DNA from: Paenibacillus lutimineralis
GTDB taxonomy: Bacteria; Bacillota; Bacilli; Paenibacillales; Paenibacillaceae
DNA length: 64,000 bases
Assembly (NCBI RefSeq): GCF_003991425.1
Contig: NZ_CP034346.1
Location: 595,501-659,500 of the forward strand
Reading direction: 5' to 3'
The notes beneath the pieces are model-generated. The model ran no database searches. It saw nothing but the letters and a program-made list of their open reading frames with translations, and was not told the DNA's origin. This document shows, piece by piece, positions 1 through 9,608 of this stretch; within the stretch, counting starts at the first letter, position 1, and each line of letters starts with the position of its first letter. Made by a program: the position numbers and the translations under genes.

Positions 1-1
1 T

Positions 2-2089
2 GATCCATGGACCGGCGTGACGCTGGAGACAGGATTATCGCCAGAAGAAGGCGCGGCGGCTGTCAACGAAATTCAGCGTTATGCAATCGAGCATTCCCGC
101 TTAGGCATTCCGATCCTGATCGGAGAGGAATGTTCGCATGGTCATATGGCGATAGGTGCTACTGTATTCCCGGTGCCACTCAGCCTGGGTAGTACCTGGA
201 ATGTGGAGCTGTATCGTGAGATGTGCCGCGCTGTGGCCCGTGAGACACGGAGCCAGGGTGGGGCAGCCACTTATTCGCCGGTACTTGATGTAGTCCGTGA
301 TCCGCGTTGGGGCCGGACTGAGGAGTGCTTCGGCGAAGATGCTTACTTGATAAGTGAGCTTGCAGTAGCTTCTGTGGAAGGGCTGCAAGGTCAGTCGCTG
401 GATCAAGATGAGAGTGTGGCCACTACCTTGAAGCATTTCGTAGGCTATGGAAGCTCGGAAGGCGGCAGAAATGCCGGGCCGGTGCATATGGGCAAACGGG
501 AACTACTGGAGGTCGATCTGCTTCCATTCAAGAAAGCTGTGGAGGCAGGAGCGGCATCGATTATGCCGGCTTACAATGAGATCGACGGTATTCCTTGTAC
601 AACGAATCATGAGTTACTGCAGGATATACTCCGCACGGAGTGGGGCTTTGAAGGCATGGTTATTACCGACTGCGGTGCAATCAACATGCTGGCTGCAGGT
701 CATGATACCGCAGAAGATGGTATGGATGCGGCTGTTCAGGCTATTCGCGCTGGTATTGATATGGAGATGTCCGGTGAAATATTCGGCAATCATCTACTTG
801 AGGCTGTACGACAAGGCAAGTTGGATGAAGTTATTATCGATACTGCCGTTCTCCGCGTACTCGATTTGAAGTTCAAGCTAGGCTTGTTCGACGCACCGTA
901 TGCTGATCCTGAGCACGCAGCCAGAGTTATCGGTAGTGAAGAACATATTACAATCGCTCGGAAGCTCGCTGAAGAGGGCATTATTCTATTGAAGAATGAA
1001 GATCAGACTCTTCCGTTATCGAAGAAGTCTGGTAGGATTGCCGTAATCGGACCGAATGCCGATATCGGCTACAATCAGCTTGGAGATTATACTTCTCCAC
1101 AACCGCCTGCGAATGTAACGACTGTACTAGGCGGAATTCGCAGTAAGCTTGCGGACGAGCCGGAACGCGTGCTCTATGCTCCAGGCTGCCGGATTAAGGA
1201 TGAATCGAGAGAGGGCTTTGATTATGCTCTTGAATGTGCAAGACAAGCTGATACGGTCGTGATGGTTGTTGGCGGTTCCAGTGCGCGTGACTTCGGTGAA
1301 GGAACCATTGATCTGAAGACGGGAGCCTCGAAGGTGACGGATCGCTCCTGGAGCGATATGGATTGCGGTGAGGGAATCGACCGTATGTCACTCAAGCTGT
1401 CCGGAGTGCAGCTTGAATTGATTCAAGAAGTATATAAGCTTGGTAAACCTGTAATCGTTATCTATATTAACGGCCGTCCGATAGCGGAGCCATGGATTGA
1501 AGACCACGCGAATGCGATTCTTGAAGCTTGGTACCCAGGTCAAGAGGGAGGACATGCCATCGCAGATATCCTGTTTGGCGATGTGAACCCTTCCGGCAAA
1601 TTGACAATTTCCATACCGAAGCATGTCGGACAACTGCCAGTTTATTATAATGGCAAGCGCTCAAGAGGTAAGCGTTATCTAGAGGATGATTCTCAGCCGC
1701 GCTATCCGTTTGGCTATGGACTGAGCTATACAGAGTTCAGTTATTCCAATCTTACAGTTCAGCCGCAGACCATTTCTGCGGGAGGAACAGCAAAGGTTAG
1801 CGTTGAAGTAAGAAATATCGGCGATCGTGTTGGCGCGGAGGTTGTGCAAATGTACATTTCCGACGTTGCTAGTACTGTAACTAGACCGGCCAAGGAGCTT
1901 AAGGGTTTTCACAAAATAACTCTGGCTCCAGGTGAGAGCAGGACGGTAGAGTTTACAGTCGGTGCAGAGCAGTTGCAATATATCGGAGCGGACTATAAAC
2001 CGGTCGTTGAGCCGGGAGAGTTCCGTGTGCTGGTAGGTAAGCATGTGAACGACACGTTAAGCGCCCATTTACTTGTGCTGGAGGATTAA
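2..2089 (+). CDS. GH3 beta-glycosidase, 5' end outside window
   Basis: Glycoside hydrolase family 3, of the beta-glucosidase/beta-xylosidase layout. The frame is open to the left edge (reading DPWTGVTLETG), so the start codon lies outside; the GTG at 17 is only the first possible start inside the window. Visible landmarks are SPVLDVVRDPRWGR and FGEDAYL, the KHF motif (TLKHFVGYG), and MVITDCG, whose Asp (codon 668-670) is the expected nucleophile. An alpha/beta second domain follows, then a C-terminal fibronectin-III-like domain (VEVRNIGDRVGAEVVQMYISD). It probably removes terminal beta-linked sugars, and the neighbouring mannosidases suggest a glycan-trimming role; the substrate cannot be read from sequence. 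A GGAGG inside its last codons serves the next gene. Confidence 0.9.
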   Translation, partial: DPWTGVTLETGLSPEEGAAAVNEIQRYAIEHSRLGIPILIGEECSHGHMAIGATVFPVPLSLGSTWNVELYREMCRAVARETRSQGGAATYSPVLDVVRDPRWGRTEECFGEDAYLISELAVASVEGLQGQSLDQDESVATTLKHFVGYGSSEGGRNAGPVHMGKRELLEVDLLPFKKAVEAGAASIMPAYNEIDGIPCTTNHELLQDILRTEWGFEGMVITDCGAINMLAAGHDTAEDGMDAAVQAIRAGIDMEMSGEIFGNHLLEAVRQGKLDEVIIDTAVLRVLDLKFKLGLFDAPYADPEHAARVIGSEEHITIARKLAEEGIILLKNEDQTLPLSKKSGRIAVIGPNADIGYNQLGDYTSPQPPANVTTVLGGIRSKLADEPERVLYAPGCRIKDESREGFDYALECARQADTVVMVVGGSSARDFGEGTIDLKTGASKVTDRSWSDMDCGEGIDRMSLKLSGVQLELIQEVYKLGKPVIVIYINGRPIAEPWIEDHANAILEAWYPGQEGGHAIADILFGDVNPSGKLTISIPKHVGQLPVYYNGKRSRGKRYLEDDSQPRYPFGYGLSYTEFSYSNLTVQPQTISAGGTAKVSVEVRNIGDRVGAEVVQMYISDVASTVTRPAKELKGFHKITLAPGESRTVEFTVGAEQLQYIGADYKPVVEPGEFRVLVGKHVNDTLSAHLLVLED

Positions 2090-2094
2090 TTGGG

Positions 2095-5000
2095 ATGGAA
2101 CGGATTAGGCGTTTTATTCGGGAACTATCTGAGTGTCAATGGTTGGAGCAGCGTGAGCTGCGTGATTGGGAAATCGTATCATCTACGTACGAATTGCCAG
2201 GACAATATGTCGATTTAGCTCCTTTTACAGAAGGGCAAAATTTCGAGCTTTTTCCTAGCAAGCAGGGAACGACATACTTTTTCCGTAAGCAGCTTGATAT
2301 TCCGCAGGATTGGATGCAGCAGGGGCAGCATATCGGCCTGATCTTCCAATCCGGGGGCGAAGGGCTGCTGCGTATCAACGGGAAGTCTTATCAAGGTCTG
2401 GACCGCAATCATACTTTTGTTACCCTAAGCAATGACATGATAGGACGTCCGCTGGAGCTTGAAATCGAATTGTTCGATCCGATTCCGGAACCGGTAGATC
2501 CGTTGAATCAGCAAGCCGTGATCCAGCCGCCGATCCGCTCGATTTATAGCTCGATCGTTAGCGTGAATCGCCCGGTGCAACAGCTGATGTATACGGTGAC
2601 GGTTATCCGCGATTCGACGGTACTGCTGCCAGAGCAGGATTTTCGCAGAGTTCGTTTGATTGAGGCGTTATACCAAGCCATGGATGAATTTGTCTCACTT
2701 GATCGAGGGGCTATTCGTGAAGGCGGCCTGATAGCGGCCATAGATGAAAAGCTCAGACACAGCATCTTTGCGATCGGTGGAAACGCCGAAGGTTTGATCC
2801 ACATGGTTGCTCAGTCGCATATCGACATTGCCTGGTTATGGCCGGCACGTGAGACGGTGCGTAAGACGAGTCGCACTTTCTCCACGGTTGATGCGTTAAT
2901 GAATGAGTATCCAGAGTACCGATATGCCCAGAGTCAGCCGCAGTTGTTCGAATATCTGAAGGATAATGATCCTGAGTTGTATGAGAGAGTGAAGCTCAGG
3001 ATTCAAGAAGGACGCTGGGAGCTTGTCGGCGGCATGTGGGTTGAACCGGATTTGAATATTCCGAGCGGTGAGTCGTTAATGCGCCAGATGTTGTACGGAC
3101 AACGGTTCTACGAGGAAGAGTTCGGACGCAGCTCCAAGATTGAATGGCTGCCGGACACCTTCGGGTATTGCGCATCACTGCCGCAGATTCTGAAGCATGG
3201 CGGCATTGAATATTTCATGACGACGAAGCTTGGTTGGAACGACACGAATGTATTCCCATATGATCTGTTCTATTGGGTAGGTATCGACGGAACGCCAATG
3301 TTGTCTTATCTGAATCATGGCGTTAATGAGAATACGCTACCTAAGGATGTTCACGATCATTGGCAATCTTTCCGGGAGAAAGCAAGGCATAATGAGCAAA
3401 TGCTGCTGTACGGGCATGGCGATGGAGGCGGCGGAGTCACTCGGGAAATGCTGGAGTATATTAGGCGTTCTGAGTTGATGGTTGGTCAGCCTTCTAGTCA
3501 ATTTAGCTCAGCGGCTGACTTCTTTGCAGGTATTACTGAGGCCTCGCCGCAGCTTCCAAGATGGAGGGGCGACCTATATCTGGAACTGCACCGTGGGACC
3601 TATACAACCCATGGACGTAATAAACGGAACAACCGGAAGGCTGAGGTTCTGTACCGGGAGGCCGAATTGTGGAATGCGTTGGCGGCGCCGGAGTTAGTGG
3701 CCGATCAGAAGCAGGAGATCAGCCGCTCTCTGCATAACGGCTGGAAGCTTATTCTGCTTAACCAATTCCATGATATCATTCCAGGCTCTGCGATTACGGA
3801 GACTTATGAGACCTCAATGAAGGAATATAGAGAGATATTTGAACTTGGGAACAACGGTCTGCAGCAAGGTCTGAAGGCTTTGACAGATTGCGTGAATACA
3901 GAAGGCGAAGGCCAGCCTTATATCGTATTTAACAGCCTAGGCTGGAGCCGGAATGCTATCATAGAAATTGCAGGTCCTGATCGGAGCAATCTACTAGCTG
4001 TATATGATGGGGACGGACTTCGTCTCGCTCATGAAGCTATTGGTGCTGCCGAAGGAAGCCAGCCGATACTGGTTCAGGTACCGGATGTTCCGGCATTTGG
4101 CTATAAGACGGTCTGGGTGAAGCAGGAAGCATCCGAGGCTCCGGCCTTATCAGACAAGATGTCTGAAGATCTCCTGGCGCAGGGTTGGGAGACTGGGTAC
4201 TACCGGATTCACTTCAATAACCAGGGCGAGATTATCAGCTTGTATGACAAGTCAGCTGATCGGGAGATCATTCAGGCCGGGGAACGTGCGAATCGCTTCC
4301 ACTTCTTCCATGACCGTCCTACGCTTTGGGATGCCTGGGATATCGATACCAGGTATGAGGAGCAGCCTGCAGGTGATGCAGAGCTGCTGGAGATGAAGGT
4401 GCATAGTACAGGCCCCATCCAGGACGTGCTTCGTTTCCGTTGGAAATTGAATGAATCAGAGATTACGCAGGAGATGATCCTGTATCATCAAGACAGGCGC
4501 ATCGATTTCAAGACGAGAGTACATTGGAACGAAGCCCATAAGCTGCTTAAGGTAGGATTCCCTATCGATATCGTAACGGATAAAGCAACATATGAAATTC
4601 CGTTTGGTGCGCTGGAGCGACCTACTCATCGTAATACGAGTTGGGAGCAGGCGCAGTACGAGGTGTGCGGCCATCGCTTCGTCGATGTGTCGGAGCATGG
4701 GTATGGTGTCAGTCTGCTGAATGACTGCAAGTACGGTTATGATATTCATGGCAGTACGATTCGTCTGTCACTGCTGCGAGCGCCGAAATGGCCGGACCGT
4801 TCCGCTGATCTTGGCGAGCATGAATTCACTTACTCGCTGTATCCGCATAAGGGAGATTGGCGTGAAGCGCATACGCTTAGAAGAGCAGCGGAACTGAACC
4901 ATCCTGCTGAGGTGACTGAAGTGGAGCGTGGGCAAGGAAAGCTTCCAAGCGTGCAGTCCTTGATCCAGTTTACAGGACAGCATGTCGTACTGGATTCAAT

Positions 5001-5214
5001 TAAACCATCGGAGGATGGCCAGGCAAGTATTCTACGCCTGTACGAATCCTCTGGCGGACGGGAGAGAATCACCCTGCAATGGCCGCAGTCATGCAAGGAG
5101 ATATTCCTCTCGGATGCCCTGGAGCATGAGCTTGAGGTCATAGAGCATCAGGGCGGCTTGATCGAGCTGCAATTTGCTCCATATGAGATTAAGACGATCA
5201 GGATTAACAATTAA
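2095..5214 (+). CDS. GH38 alpha-mannosidase
   Basis: Family 38 retaining, metal-dependent alpha-mannosidase, 1039 aa, a usual length for large bacterial members. The catalytic domain starts near residue 235 with QSHIDIAWLWP (His242 and Asp244 as metal ligands). The nucleophile region is LPDTFGY (Asp354), and the last metal-ligand region is NQFHDIIPGSA (His559). The C-terminal half is the beta-sandwich part typical of GH38. No signal peptide is seen, so the enzyme should act in the cytoplasm on imported manno-oligosaccharides. The ATG follows the GH3 stop by 5 nt and uses a GGAGG within the GH3 gene, so the two are probably translationally coupled. Confidence 0.95.
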   Translation: MERIRRFIRELSECQWLEQRELRDWEIVSSTYELPGQYVDLAPFTEGQNFELFPSKQGTTYFFRKQLDIPQDWMQQGQHIGLIFQSGGEGLLRINGKSYQGLDRNHTFVTLSNDMIGRPLELEIELFDPIPEPVDPLNQQAVIQPPIRSIYSSIVSVNRPVQQLMYTVTVIRDSTVLLPEQDFRRVRLIEALYQAMDEFVSLDRGAIREGGLIAAIDEKLRHSIFAIGGNAEGLIHMVAQSHIDIAWLWPARETVRKTSRTFSTVDALMNEYPEYRYAQSQPQLFEYLKDNDPELYERVKLRIQEGRWELVGGMWVEPDLNIPSGESLMRQMLYGQRFYEEEFGRSSKIEWLPDTFGYCASLPQILKHGGIEYFMTTKLGWNDTNVFPYDLFYWVGIDGTPMLSYLNHGVNENTLPKDVHDHWQSFREKARHNEQMLLYGHGDGGGGVTREMLEYIRRSELMVGQPSSQFSSAADFFAGITEASPQLPRWRGDLYLELHRGTYTTHGRNKRNNRKAEVLYREAELWNALAAPELVADQKQEISRSLHNGWKLILLNQFHDIIPGSAITETYETSMKEYREIFELGNNGLQQGLKALTDCVNTEGEGQPYIVFNSLGWSRNAIIEIAGPDRSNLLAVYDGDGLRLAHEAIGAAEGSQPILVQVPDVPAFGYKTVWVKQEASEAPALSDKMSEDLLAQGWETGYYRIHFNNQGEIISLYDKSADREIIQAGERANRFHFFHDRPTLWDAWDIDTRYEEQPAGDAELLEMKVHSTGPIQDVLRFRWKLNESEITQEMILYHQDRRIDFKTRVHWNEAHKLLKVGFPIDIVTDKATYEIPFGALERPTHRNTSWEQAQYEVCGHRFVDVSEHGYGVSLLNDCKYGYDIHGSTIRLSLLRAPKWPDRSADLGEHEFTYSLYPHKGDWREAHTLRRAAELNHPAEVTEVERGQGKLPSVQSLIQFTGQHVVLDSIKPSEDGQASILRLYESSGGRERITLQWPQSCKEIFLSDALEHELEVIEHQGGLIELQFAPYEIKTIRINN

Positions 5215-5256
5215 TTCCATTAATTTTATCAGACTATAGGAGCGTGACGTGACGAC

Positions 5257-6576
5257 ATGGAACAATTTAGACTCCCGAAAATACCGATGCCTAAGCTGGA
5301 GCTCCCGGCTGCGATAAAGGATGTAATGGCCGAAGCTGAGGTGAAGCTGGCACATCGTCCGAAGCTTTTGCAATTGTTCAAAAATTGCTTCCCAAATACG
5401 CTAGAGACGACAACTAAGCTAATGGAGGATGGAACGACCTTCGTTATTACTGGCGACATTCCAGCTTCCTGGCTGCGCGATTCAGTTGAACAGGTGATTC
5501 AATATGTACCGTTCGCGAAGCAGGACGAGGATTTGCAGCGCATTATCAGCGGCTTGATCAAACGCCATATTCAATATATCCATATTGATCCGTATGCGAA
5601 TGCTTTCAACGAATCGGCAAATGATTGGCATTGGAATACGACTGATGAGACCGATATGTCCCCATGGGTGTGGGAGCGCAAATTCGAGATCGATTCCCTA
5701 TGCTTTGTCGTACGCTTAGCTTATACGTATTGGAAGGAGACCGAGCAAACTGATATCTTTGACGCTGGCTTCAAAGCAGCGATGAGAAAAATCGTGGAAG
5801 TCTTCAAGACTGAGCAGCATCATTTTGAGAATTCGCCTTATCGCTTTACTCGCAACAATGGAATTCCTGAAGACTCGCTGCGCAATAAGGGTCTTGGTAT
5901 GCCAGTCAACTATACAGGAATGATCTGGTCAGGCTTCCGTTCGAGCGACGATGCTTGCGATTTCCATTACAACATTCCAGGCAATATGTTCGCGGTTGTA
6001 GCACTGCGGCAAATGCAGGAATTTGCAGAATGGGTATTCCGTGATATGGACTTCCTGGCTGAGCTGAAAGAGCTGGAGTTCGAGGTGGATTACGGCATCA
6101 AGCTGTACGGTATTTACCGCCATCCGGAATTTGGCCCGATCTATGCATATGAGACTGACGGCTTCGGCAACTACTGCCTGATGGATGATGCGGGTACACC
6201 AGGTCTGATCTCCATTCCTTATCTCGGCTATGTAACAGCTGATGACCCGATTTACCAGAATACGAGACGCTTTGCGCTAAGCAAGGAGAACCCGTTCTAT
6301 TTTGAAGGGAAAGCAGCTAAAGGAATCGGAAGCCCGCATACTCCAGAGAACTATATATGGCATATGGCGCTGTCGATGCAGGGAATTACGGCGCAGACGA
6401 AGGAAGAGAAGCTGGAGATGATCGCGATGCTGGAGAGCACGGATGCGGATACCGGATTCATGCACGAGGGCTTCCATGTCGATGATCCAACGATCTTTAC
6501 GCGGAAATGGTTCGCTTGGTCGAACAGCCTGTTCTCACAGCTCGTATACCGGGCGATGAAGGAAGGCATTCTGTAA
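5257..6576 (+). CDS. GH125 exo-alpha-1,6-mannosidase
   Basis: Family 125 (formerly DUF1237) (alpha/alpha)6-barrel glycosidase, 439 aa, normal for the family. Characterised members from Streptococcus pneumoniae and Clostridium perfringens are exo-alpha-1,6-mannosidases. Family landmarks are ITGDIPASWLRDS (Asp75), NDWHWNTTDETDMSPWVWER, the SGFRSSDDACDFHYNIPGNM segment that carries the catalytic region, and GSPHTPENYIWHM near the end. No signal peptide. The gene lies 42 nt after GH38 on the same strand, probably in one transcript. An AGGAG 14 nt upstream is rather distant, but an in-frame stop at 5245 leaves this ATG as the only reasonable start. Confidence 0.95.
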   Translation: MEQFRLPKIPMPKLELPAAIKDVMAEAEVKLAHRPKLLQLFKNCFPNTLETTTKLMEDGTTFVITGDIPASWLRDSVEQVIQYVPFAKQDEDLQRIISGLIKRHIQYIHIDPYANAFNESANDWHWNTTDETDMSPWVWERKFEIDSLCFVVRLAYTYWKETEQTDIFDAGFKAAMRKIVEVFKTEQHHFENSPYRFTRNNGIPEDSLRNKGLGMPVNYTGMIWSGFRSSDDACDFHYNIPGNMFAVVALRQMQEFAEWVFRDMDFLAELKELEFEVDYGIKLYGIYRHPEFGPIYAYETDGFGNYCLMDDAGTPGLISIPYLGYVTADDPIYQNTRRFALSKENPFYFEGKAAKGIGSPHTPENYIWHMALSMQGITAQTKEEKLEMIAMLESTDADTGFMHEGFHVDDPTIFTRKWFAWSNSLFSQLVYRAMKEGIL

Positions 6577-6654
6577 ATATGAGGTATAGGCTGCTAAGGC
6601 GTGCGAATCTGCATGCCGAAGGCGGACCCACGACTTGATGTCGTGATTCTTCAA

Positions 6655-6683
6655 TTGCAAATCAAGTATCCGTCACTTACAAT
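6655..6683 (+). promoter_or_regulatory. sigma-A-type promoter for GH130 gene
   Basis: TTGCAA and TACAAT boxes separated by 17 nt, inside the 184-nt gap between the GH125 and GH130 genes. Two short hairpins lie just upstream (GCGTGC/GCATGC near 6599-6616; CACGAC/GTCGTG at 6629-6645). They lack a clean T-run, so a full stop of the upstream transcript is not assured. The phosphorylase gene may have independent expression. Confidence 0.5.
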
Positions 6684-6760
6684 TCGTAGTGCGAAGATGA
6701 TCTTAAGTATGTTTTCTAATTACTCGAAACTTATCGTTTTTATAGAAAAGGAGAATTGAA

Positions 6761-7759
6761 ATGAGCAGAATTATTGGCGAAAAACTGACGAACATCCCTT
6801 GGCAGGACAAGCCTGCTGGCAGCAACGCTCCGGTATGGCGCTATTCCGCTAACCCGATTATCCAACGGAATGCGATTCCGAATTCCAACAGCGTATTTAA
6901 TTCGGCCGTAGTGCCTTTTGAAGATGGGTTTGCCGGTGTATTCCGTTGTGACTCCAGATCCGTTAGCATGGACATTTTCGCTGGCTTCAGTAAAGATGGT
7001 GTGAACTGGGAGATCAATCATGAACCGATCCAATTTGAAGGAGATCCAGAAGTAACTAAGAGGGAATATCGCTACGATCCACGGGTTGTTAAGATTGGAG
7101 ATCGCTATTATATCAACTGGTGTAATGGCTATCATGGGCCTACGATTGGAATCGGCTATACGACCGACTTCAAGACTTTCCATCAATTAGAGAATGCATT
7201 CTTGCCATATAACCGTAATGGCGTTCTGTTCCCGCGTAAAATTGGCGATAACTATGCAATGCTCAGCCGTCCAAGTGATACAGGACATACTCCATTCGGG
7301 GATATTTTCTACAGTGCAAGTCCCGACCTTACTTTCTGGGGCAAACACCGTTATGTAATGGGTACAATCAATGGTGATGCCTCTGCTTGGCAATCCAAGA
7401 AAATTGGCCCAGGGCCAGTTCCGATTGAGACCGATAAAGGCTGGCTCTTGATCTACCACGGCGTTATCAATACTTGCAATGGCTTCGTATACCGTATGGG
7501 TTGTGCATTGCTTGATATCAACGAGCCTTGGAAGGTGCTGGCGCGTTCCCGTAACTATATTCTTGGACCTGAGACGTTGTATGAGTGCGTTGGCGACGTT
7601 CCGAACGTTACCTTCCCTTGTGCGGCTTTAACTGATGCGGATACTGGCCGTATCGCTATCTACTATGGTTGTGCGGACACCGTAACTGGACTTGCTTTCA
7701 CAACTGTGGATGAACTGCTCAGCTACATGGAAGAGTATCCTTTGGAGACTGAAGCTTAA
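6761..7759 (+). CDS. GH130 beta-mannoside phosphorylase
   Basis: Family 130 five-bladed beta-propeller enzyme, 332 aa, typical size. Characterised relatives phosphorolyse beta-mannosides (mannosyl-glucose, mannobiose, or mannosyl-beta-1,4-GlcNAc) to mannose-1-phosphate; a smaller set are beta-1,2-mannosidases. Visible family features are VFRCDSRS, the [13 protein letters not shown] segment, [22 protein letters not shown] and LIYHGV; the last few supply the basic and His residues that phosphorylases use for phosphate. No signal peptide, so a cytoplasmic enzyme. Next to GH38 and GH125 it could finish degradation of an N-glycan core (Man-beta-1,4-GlcNAc) or of manno-oligosaccharides. An AAGGAG lies upstream of the ATG. 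Confidence 0.88.
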   Translation: MSRIIGEKLTNIPWQDKPAGSNAPVWRYSANPIIQRNAIPNSNSVFNSAVVPFEDGFAGVFRCDSRSVSMDIFAGFSKDGVNWEINHEPIQFEGDPEVTKREYRYDPRVVKIGDRYYINWCNGYHGPTIGIGYTTDFKTFHQLENAFLPYNRNGVLFPRKIGDNYAMLSRPSDTGHTPFGDIFYSASPDLTFWGKHRYVMGTINGDASAWQSKKIGPGPVPIETDKGWLLIYHGVINTCNGFVYRMGCALLDINEPWKVLARSRNYILGPETLYECVGDVPNVTFPCAALTDADTGRIAIYYGCADTVTGLAFTTVDELLSYMEEYPLETEA

Positions 7760-7772
7760 TATTTGAAAATAG

Positions 7773-7820
7773 AACAGGGCTGGCCCTTAGTCATCGACAT
7801 GACGGGGCCAGCCCTGTTTT
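7773..7820 (+). terminator. Rho-independent terminator after GH130
   Basis: A perfect 14-bp inverted repeat (AACAGGGCTGGCCC, 7773-7786, and its complement at 7805-7818) ending in TTTT. It closes the mannoside gene run and may also serve the leftward gene ending at 7887. Confidence 0.85.
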
Positions 7821-7886
7821 AATATGACACTGTAGTTTGCTTTATTTTAAATGGCGGCGTAATGGTTAACGGGTCTGTTGAACGTC

Positions 7887-8444
7887 TTATTCTCCCGCTG
7901 CTTCCCGCTCTGCGTTAACCAGTTTGAGCTGCTCTAGCAGTCCGTCCAGCGCTTCTCGAATCGCGGCAGCATCTTTGGATTCCTCCGCCTTGGCCAAGGC
8001 GGCCCAGCTCTTCAAGAAGGCATCTTCTGCTACAGTAGCCTCGTTCTTGGAGACGAGTACAGCGATTGAAGTTTGTCCGGGTAATGTTTTTGGTTGCTCA
8101 TTGCCACTTAATTTGATTCCAGACAGGCCTTTTACTGGAGCCAGCTTCGCATCGATTGTGTTTGTAGGAAGAATGTTTTCCCCCATCTGTTCCAATACTT
8201 GCTTCCAATCCTCCACTGTCTCGGGAGCATATTGCTTGGCCAGCTCTAGCGGATCAGAGATTTTGACAAAGGAGATCATTTGCGATTTCCCGTCCATGCT
8301 TACCATAGTTGCTGCCTGTGTTTTCACATCTTGAATTTCTGTTTGTACTGTGTTTTCCGCAGCATGGGTAATTCCCGGTACAGCGGCTGCGGATAACATA
8401 ACGGCAGAAAGTACTGTCTTTTTGATTACATTTTGCATGTTCAT
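7887..8444 (-). CDS. hypothetical exported protein
   Basis: No recognised family. The 185-aa product begins with a basic start and a hydrophobic stretch (VLSAVMLSAAAVPGI) ending in THA-AE, a good signal peptidase I site near residue 28. The mature part is hydrophilic and rich in Ala, Glu and Lys, with predicted helical C-terminal sequence (EDAFLKSWAALAKAEESKDAAAIREALDG). It has no cysteine and no transmembrane segment after the signal, so a secreted or wall-associated protein is likely. An AAGGAG lies 10 nt before the ATG. It is divergent from the response regulator gene and may be controlled by it; that link is inference. Confidence 0.7.
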   Translation of the reverse strand: MNMQNVIKKTVLSAVMLSAAAVPGITHAAENTVQTEIQDVKTQAATMVSMDGKSQMISFVKISDPLELAKQYAPETVEDWKQVLEQMGENILPTNTIDAKLAPVKGLSGIKLSGNEQPKTLPGQTSIAVLVSKNEATVAEDAFLKSWAALAKAEESKDAAAIREALDGLLEQLKLVNAEREAAGE

Positions 8445-8544
8445 GAGTGAACACTCCTTTGAAAGATAGATTCTGCAAGCTTCCGTAGGATCGCGGCAGC
8501 TTTGGTTCGGTTCGTCTTAGGCAGAAGAGCTCTCTATATTTCTG

Positions 8545-8706
8545 CTAATGGCCGAGACCTCCCCATATCACGTCGTAGGTTAGTATTGCAGCTCTGGAAC
8601 TGGCCAGAAATACGAACCAGCATATCAGCATAAAACCGGCCATCAGGCATGCCTTTTTCATCGTTGCAGTTATTTTTCGAATTGGATTCCATCTGTTTTT
8701 TGGCAC
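8545..8706 (-). CDS. small single-pass membrane protein, 53 aa
   Basis: A short frame with GTG start (8704-8706), an AGGAG (complement at 8715-8719) 8 nt ahead of it, and stop TAG at 8545-8547. The product has a basic N-terminus (PKNRWNPIRKI), one hydrophobic segment (ACLMAGFMLICWFVFLA) and a short C-terminal tail (ILTYDVIWGGLGH). It sits about 100 nt upstream of the exported-protein gene on the same strand, so the two may form one transcript, divergent from the two-component system. Function is unknown; a membrane peptide that modulates the neighbouring kinase is a guess. Support is the good ribosome site and membrane-like composition, not homology. Confidence 0.5.
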   Translation of the reverse strand: MPKNRWNPIRKITATMKKACLMAGFMLICWFVFLASSRAAILTYDVIWGGLGH

Positions 8707-8891
8707 CGTCTAGTCTCCTATTGCTGAAGTGATATTGCCCCGCTTGATGTTCCATAGGCGCTTGCAGGTATTAGTGTAAGAAACGTCTATGTCATGCCGT
8801 TGGTGGATTTGTGGAAAAACAATGGCATTCGCCCTGCCGCCCTGAATTCGTTGTTATACTGATGTAGGAGAAACCGCTGGAGGACATGAAA

Positions 8892-9608
8892 ATGAATAAT
8901 CAATATGTGATTGCCGTCGTCGATGACGATTCAAATATTCGAAATTTGGTAGAGGCTTATCTACAGAAGGAAAATTACCGTACCGTCGGTCTGAGCAGTG
9001 CGGAAGAGGCCTGGAATCTTTGGAGAGACCATCCGCCCGATTTATGGGTGCTGGATATTATGCTGCCCGGCATGGACGGGTATGAATTTTGCAGACGCAT
9101 CCGCAACGAAGCGGAGGTGCCTATTATTATGATTTCCGCACGGGATAGCGAAGTTGATAAAATCCTGGGCCTGGAGCTTGGCAGCGACGACTATTTGGTC
9201 AAGCCGTTCAGTCCGCGCGAGTTGGTGGCCCGTGTCAAAAGACAGCTTCAGCGCTGGTATAAGCTAAATCAGTCTGAGGAGCCCGCAATTCCTTCTCAAC
9301 CTATACAGATCGTGCTTGGCCGACTGCTGCTGCTGCCGGAAGAGCGCCGAGCTTTTTGGGACGGAGAGGAAGTGGATCTGACTAGCAAGGAATTTGTGAT
9401 GCTGCGGGTGTTCGCGGAGAATCCGAATCGCGCCTTTACGCGGGATGAATTGCTGGCTTATGTATGGGGGGATGATTATTTCGGCAGCGATCGGGCAGTG
9501 GACCATTTGATCAAACGGGTGCGCAAAAAAATCGGAGATCTTCCCATTGAAGCGATATGGGGGCATGGTTACCGGATGAGAAATGATGGAGGTGGAAAGG
9601 TAGAATGA
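8892..9608 (+). CDS. OmpR-family response regulator
   Basis: Two-domain response regulator, 238 aa. The receiver domain has the acidic pocket VVDDDSN, phospho-acceptor Asp55 (VLDIMLPGMDG) and the conserved Lys in DDYLVKPFS. The C-terminal winged helix carries LTSKEFVMLRVF and DRAVDHLIKRVRKKIG, as in OmpR/PhoB proteins. The ATG at 8892 is preferred over that at 8886 because GGAGG (8879-8883) is 8 nt from the former and only 2 nt from the latter. It overlaps the kinase gene by 4 nt (ATGA), so the pair is co-translated. Targets are unknown; the divergent exported protein and small membrane protein are obvious candidates. Confidence 0.95.
   Translation: MNNQYVIAVVDDDSNIRNLVEAYLQKENYRTVGLSSAEEAWNLWRDHPPDLWVLDIMLPGMDGYEFCRRIRNEAEVPIIMISARDSEVDKILGLELGSDDYLVKPFSPRELVARVKRQLQRWYKLNQSEEPAIPSQPIQIVLGRLLLLPEERRAFWDGEEVDLTSKEFVMLRVFAENPNRAFTRDELLAYVWGDDYFGSDRAVDHLIKRVRKKIGDLPIEAIWGHGYRMRNDGGGKVE

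Noticed and set aside
8534..8755. 73-codon leftward frame
   Set aside because: It overlaps the 53-aa membrane-peptide frame in another phase, lacks a well-placed ribosome site and has no hydrophobic or domain pattern.
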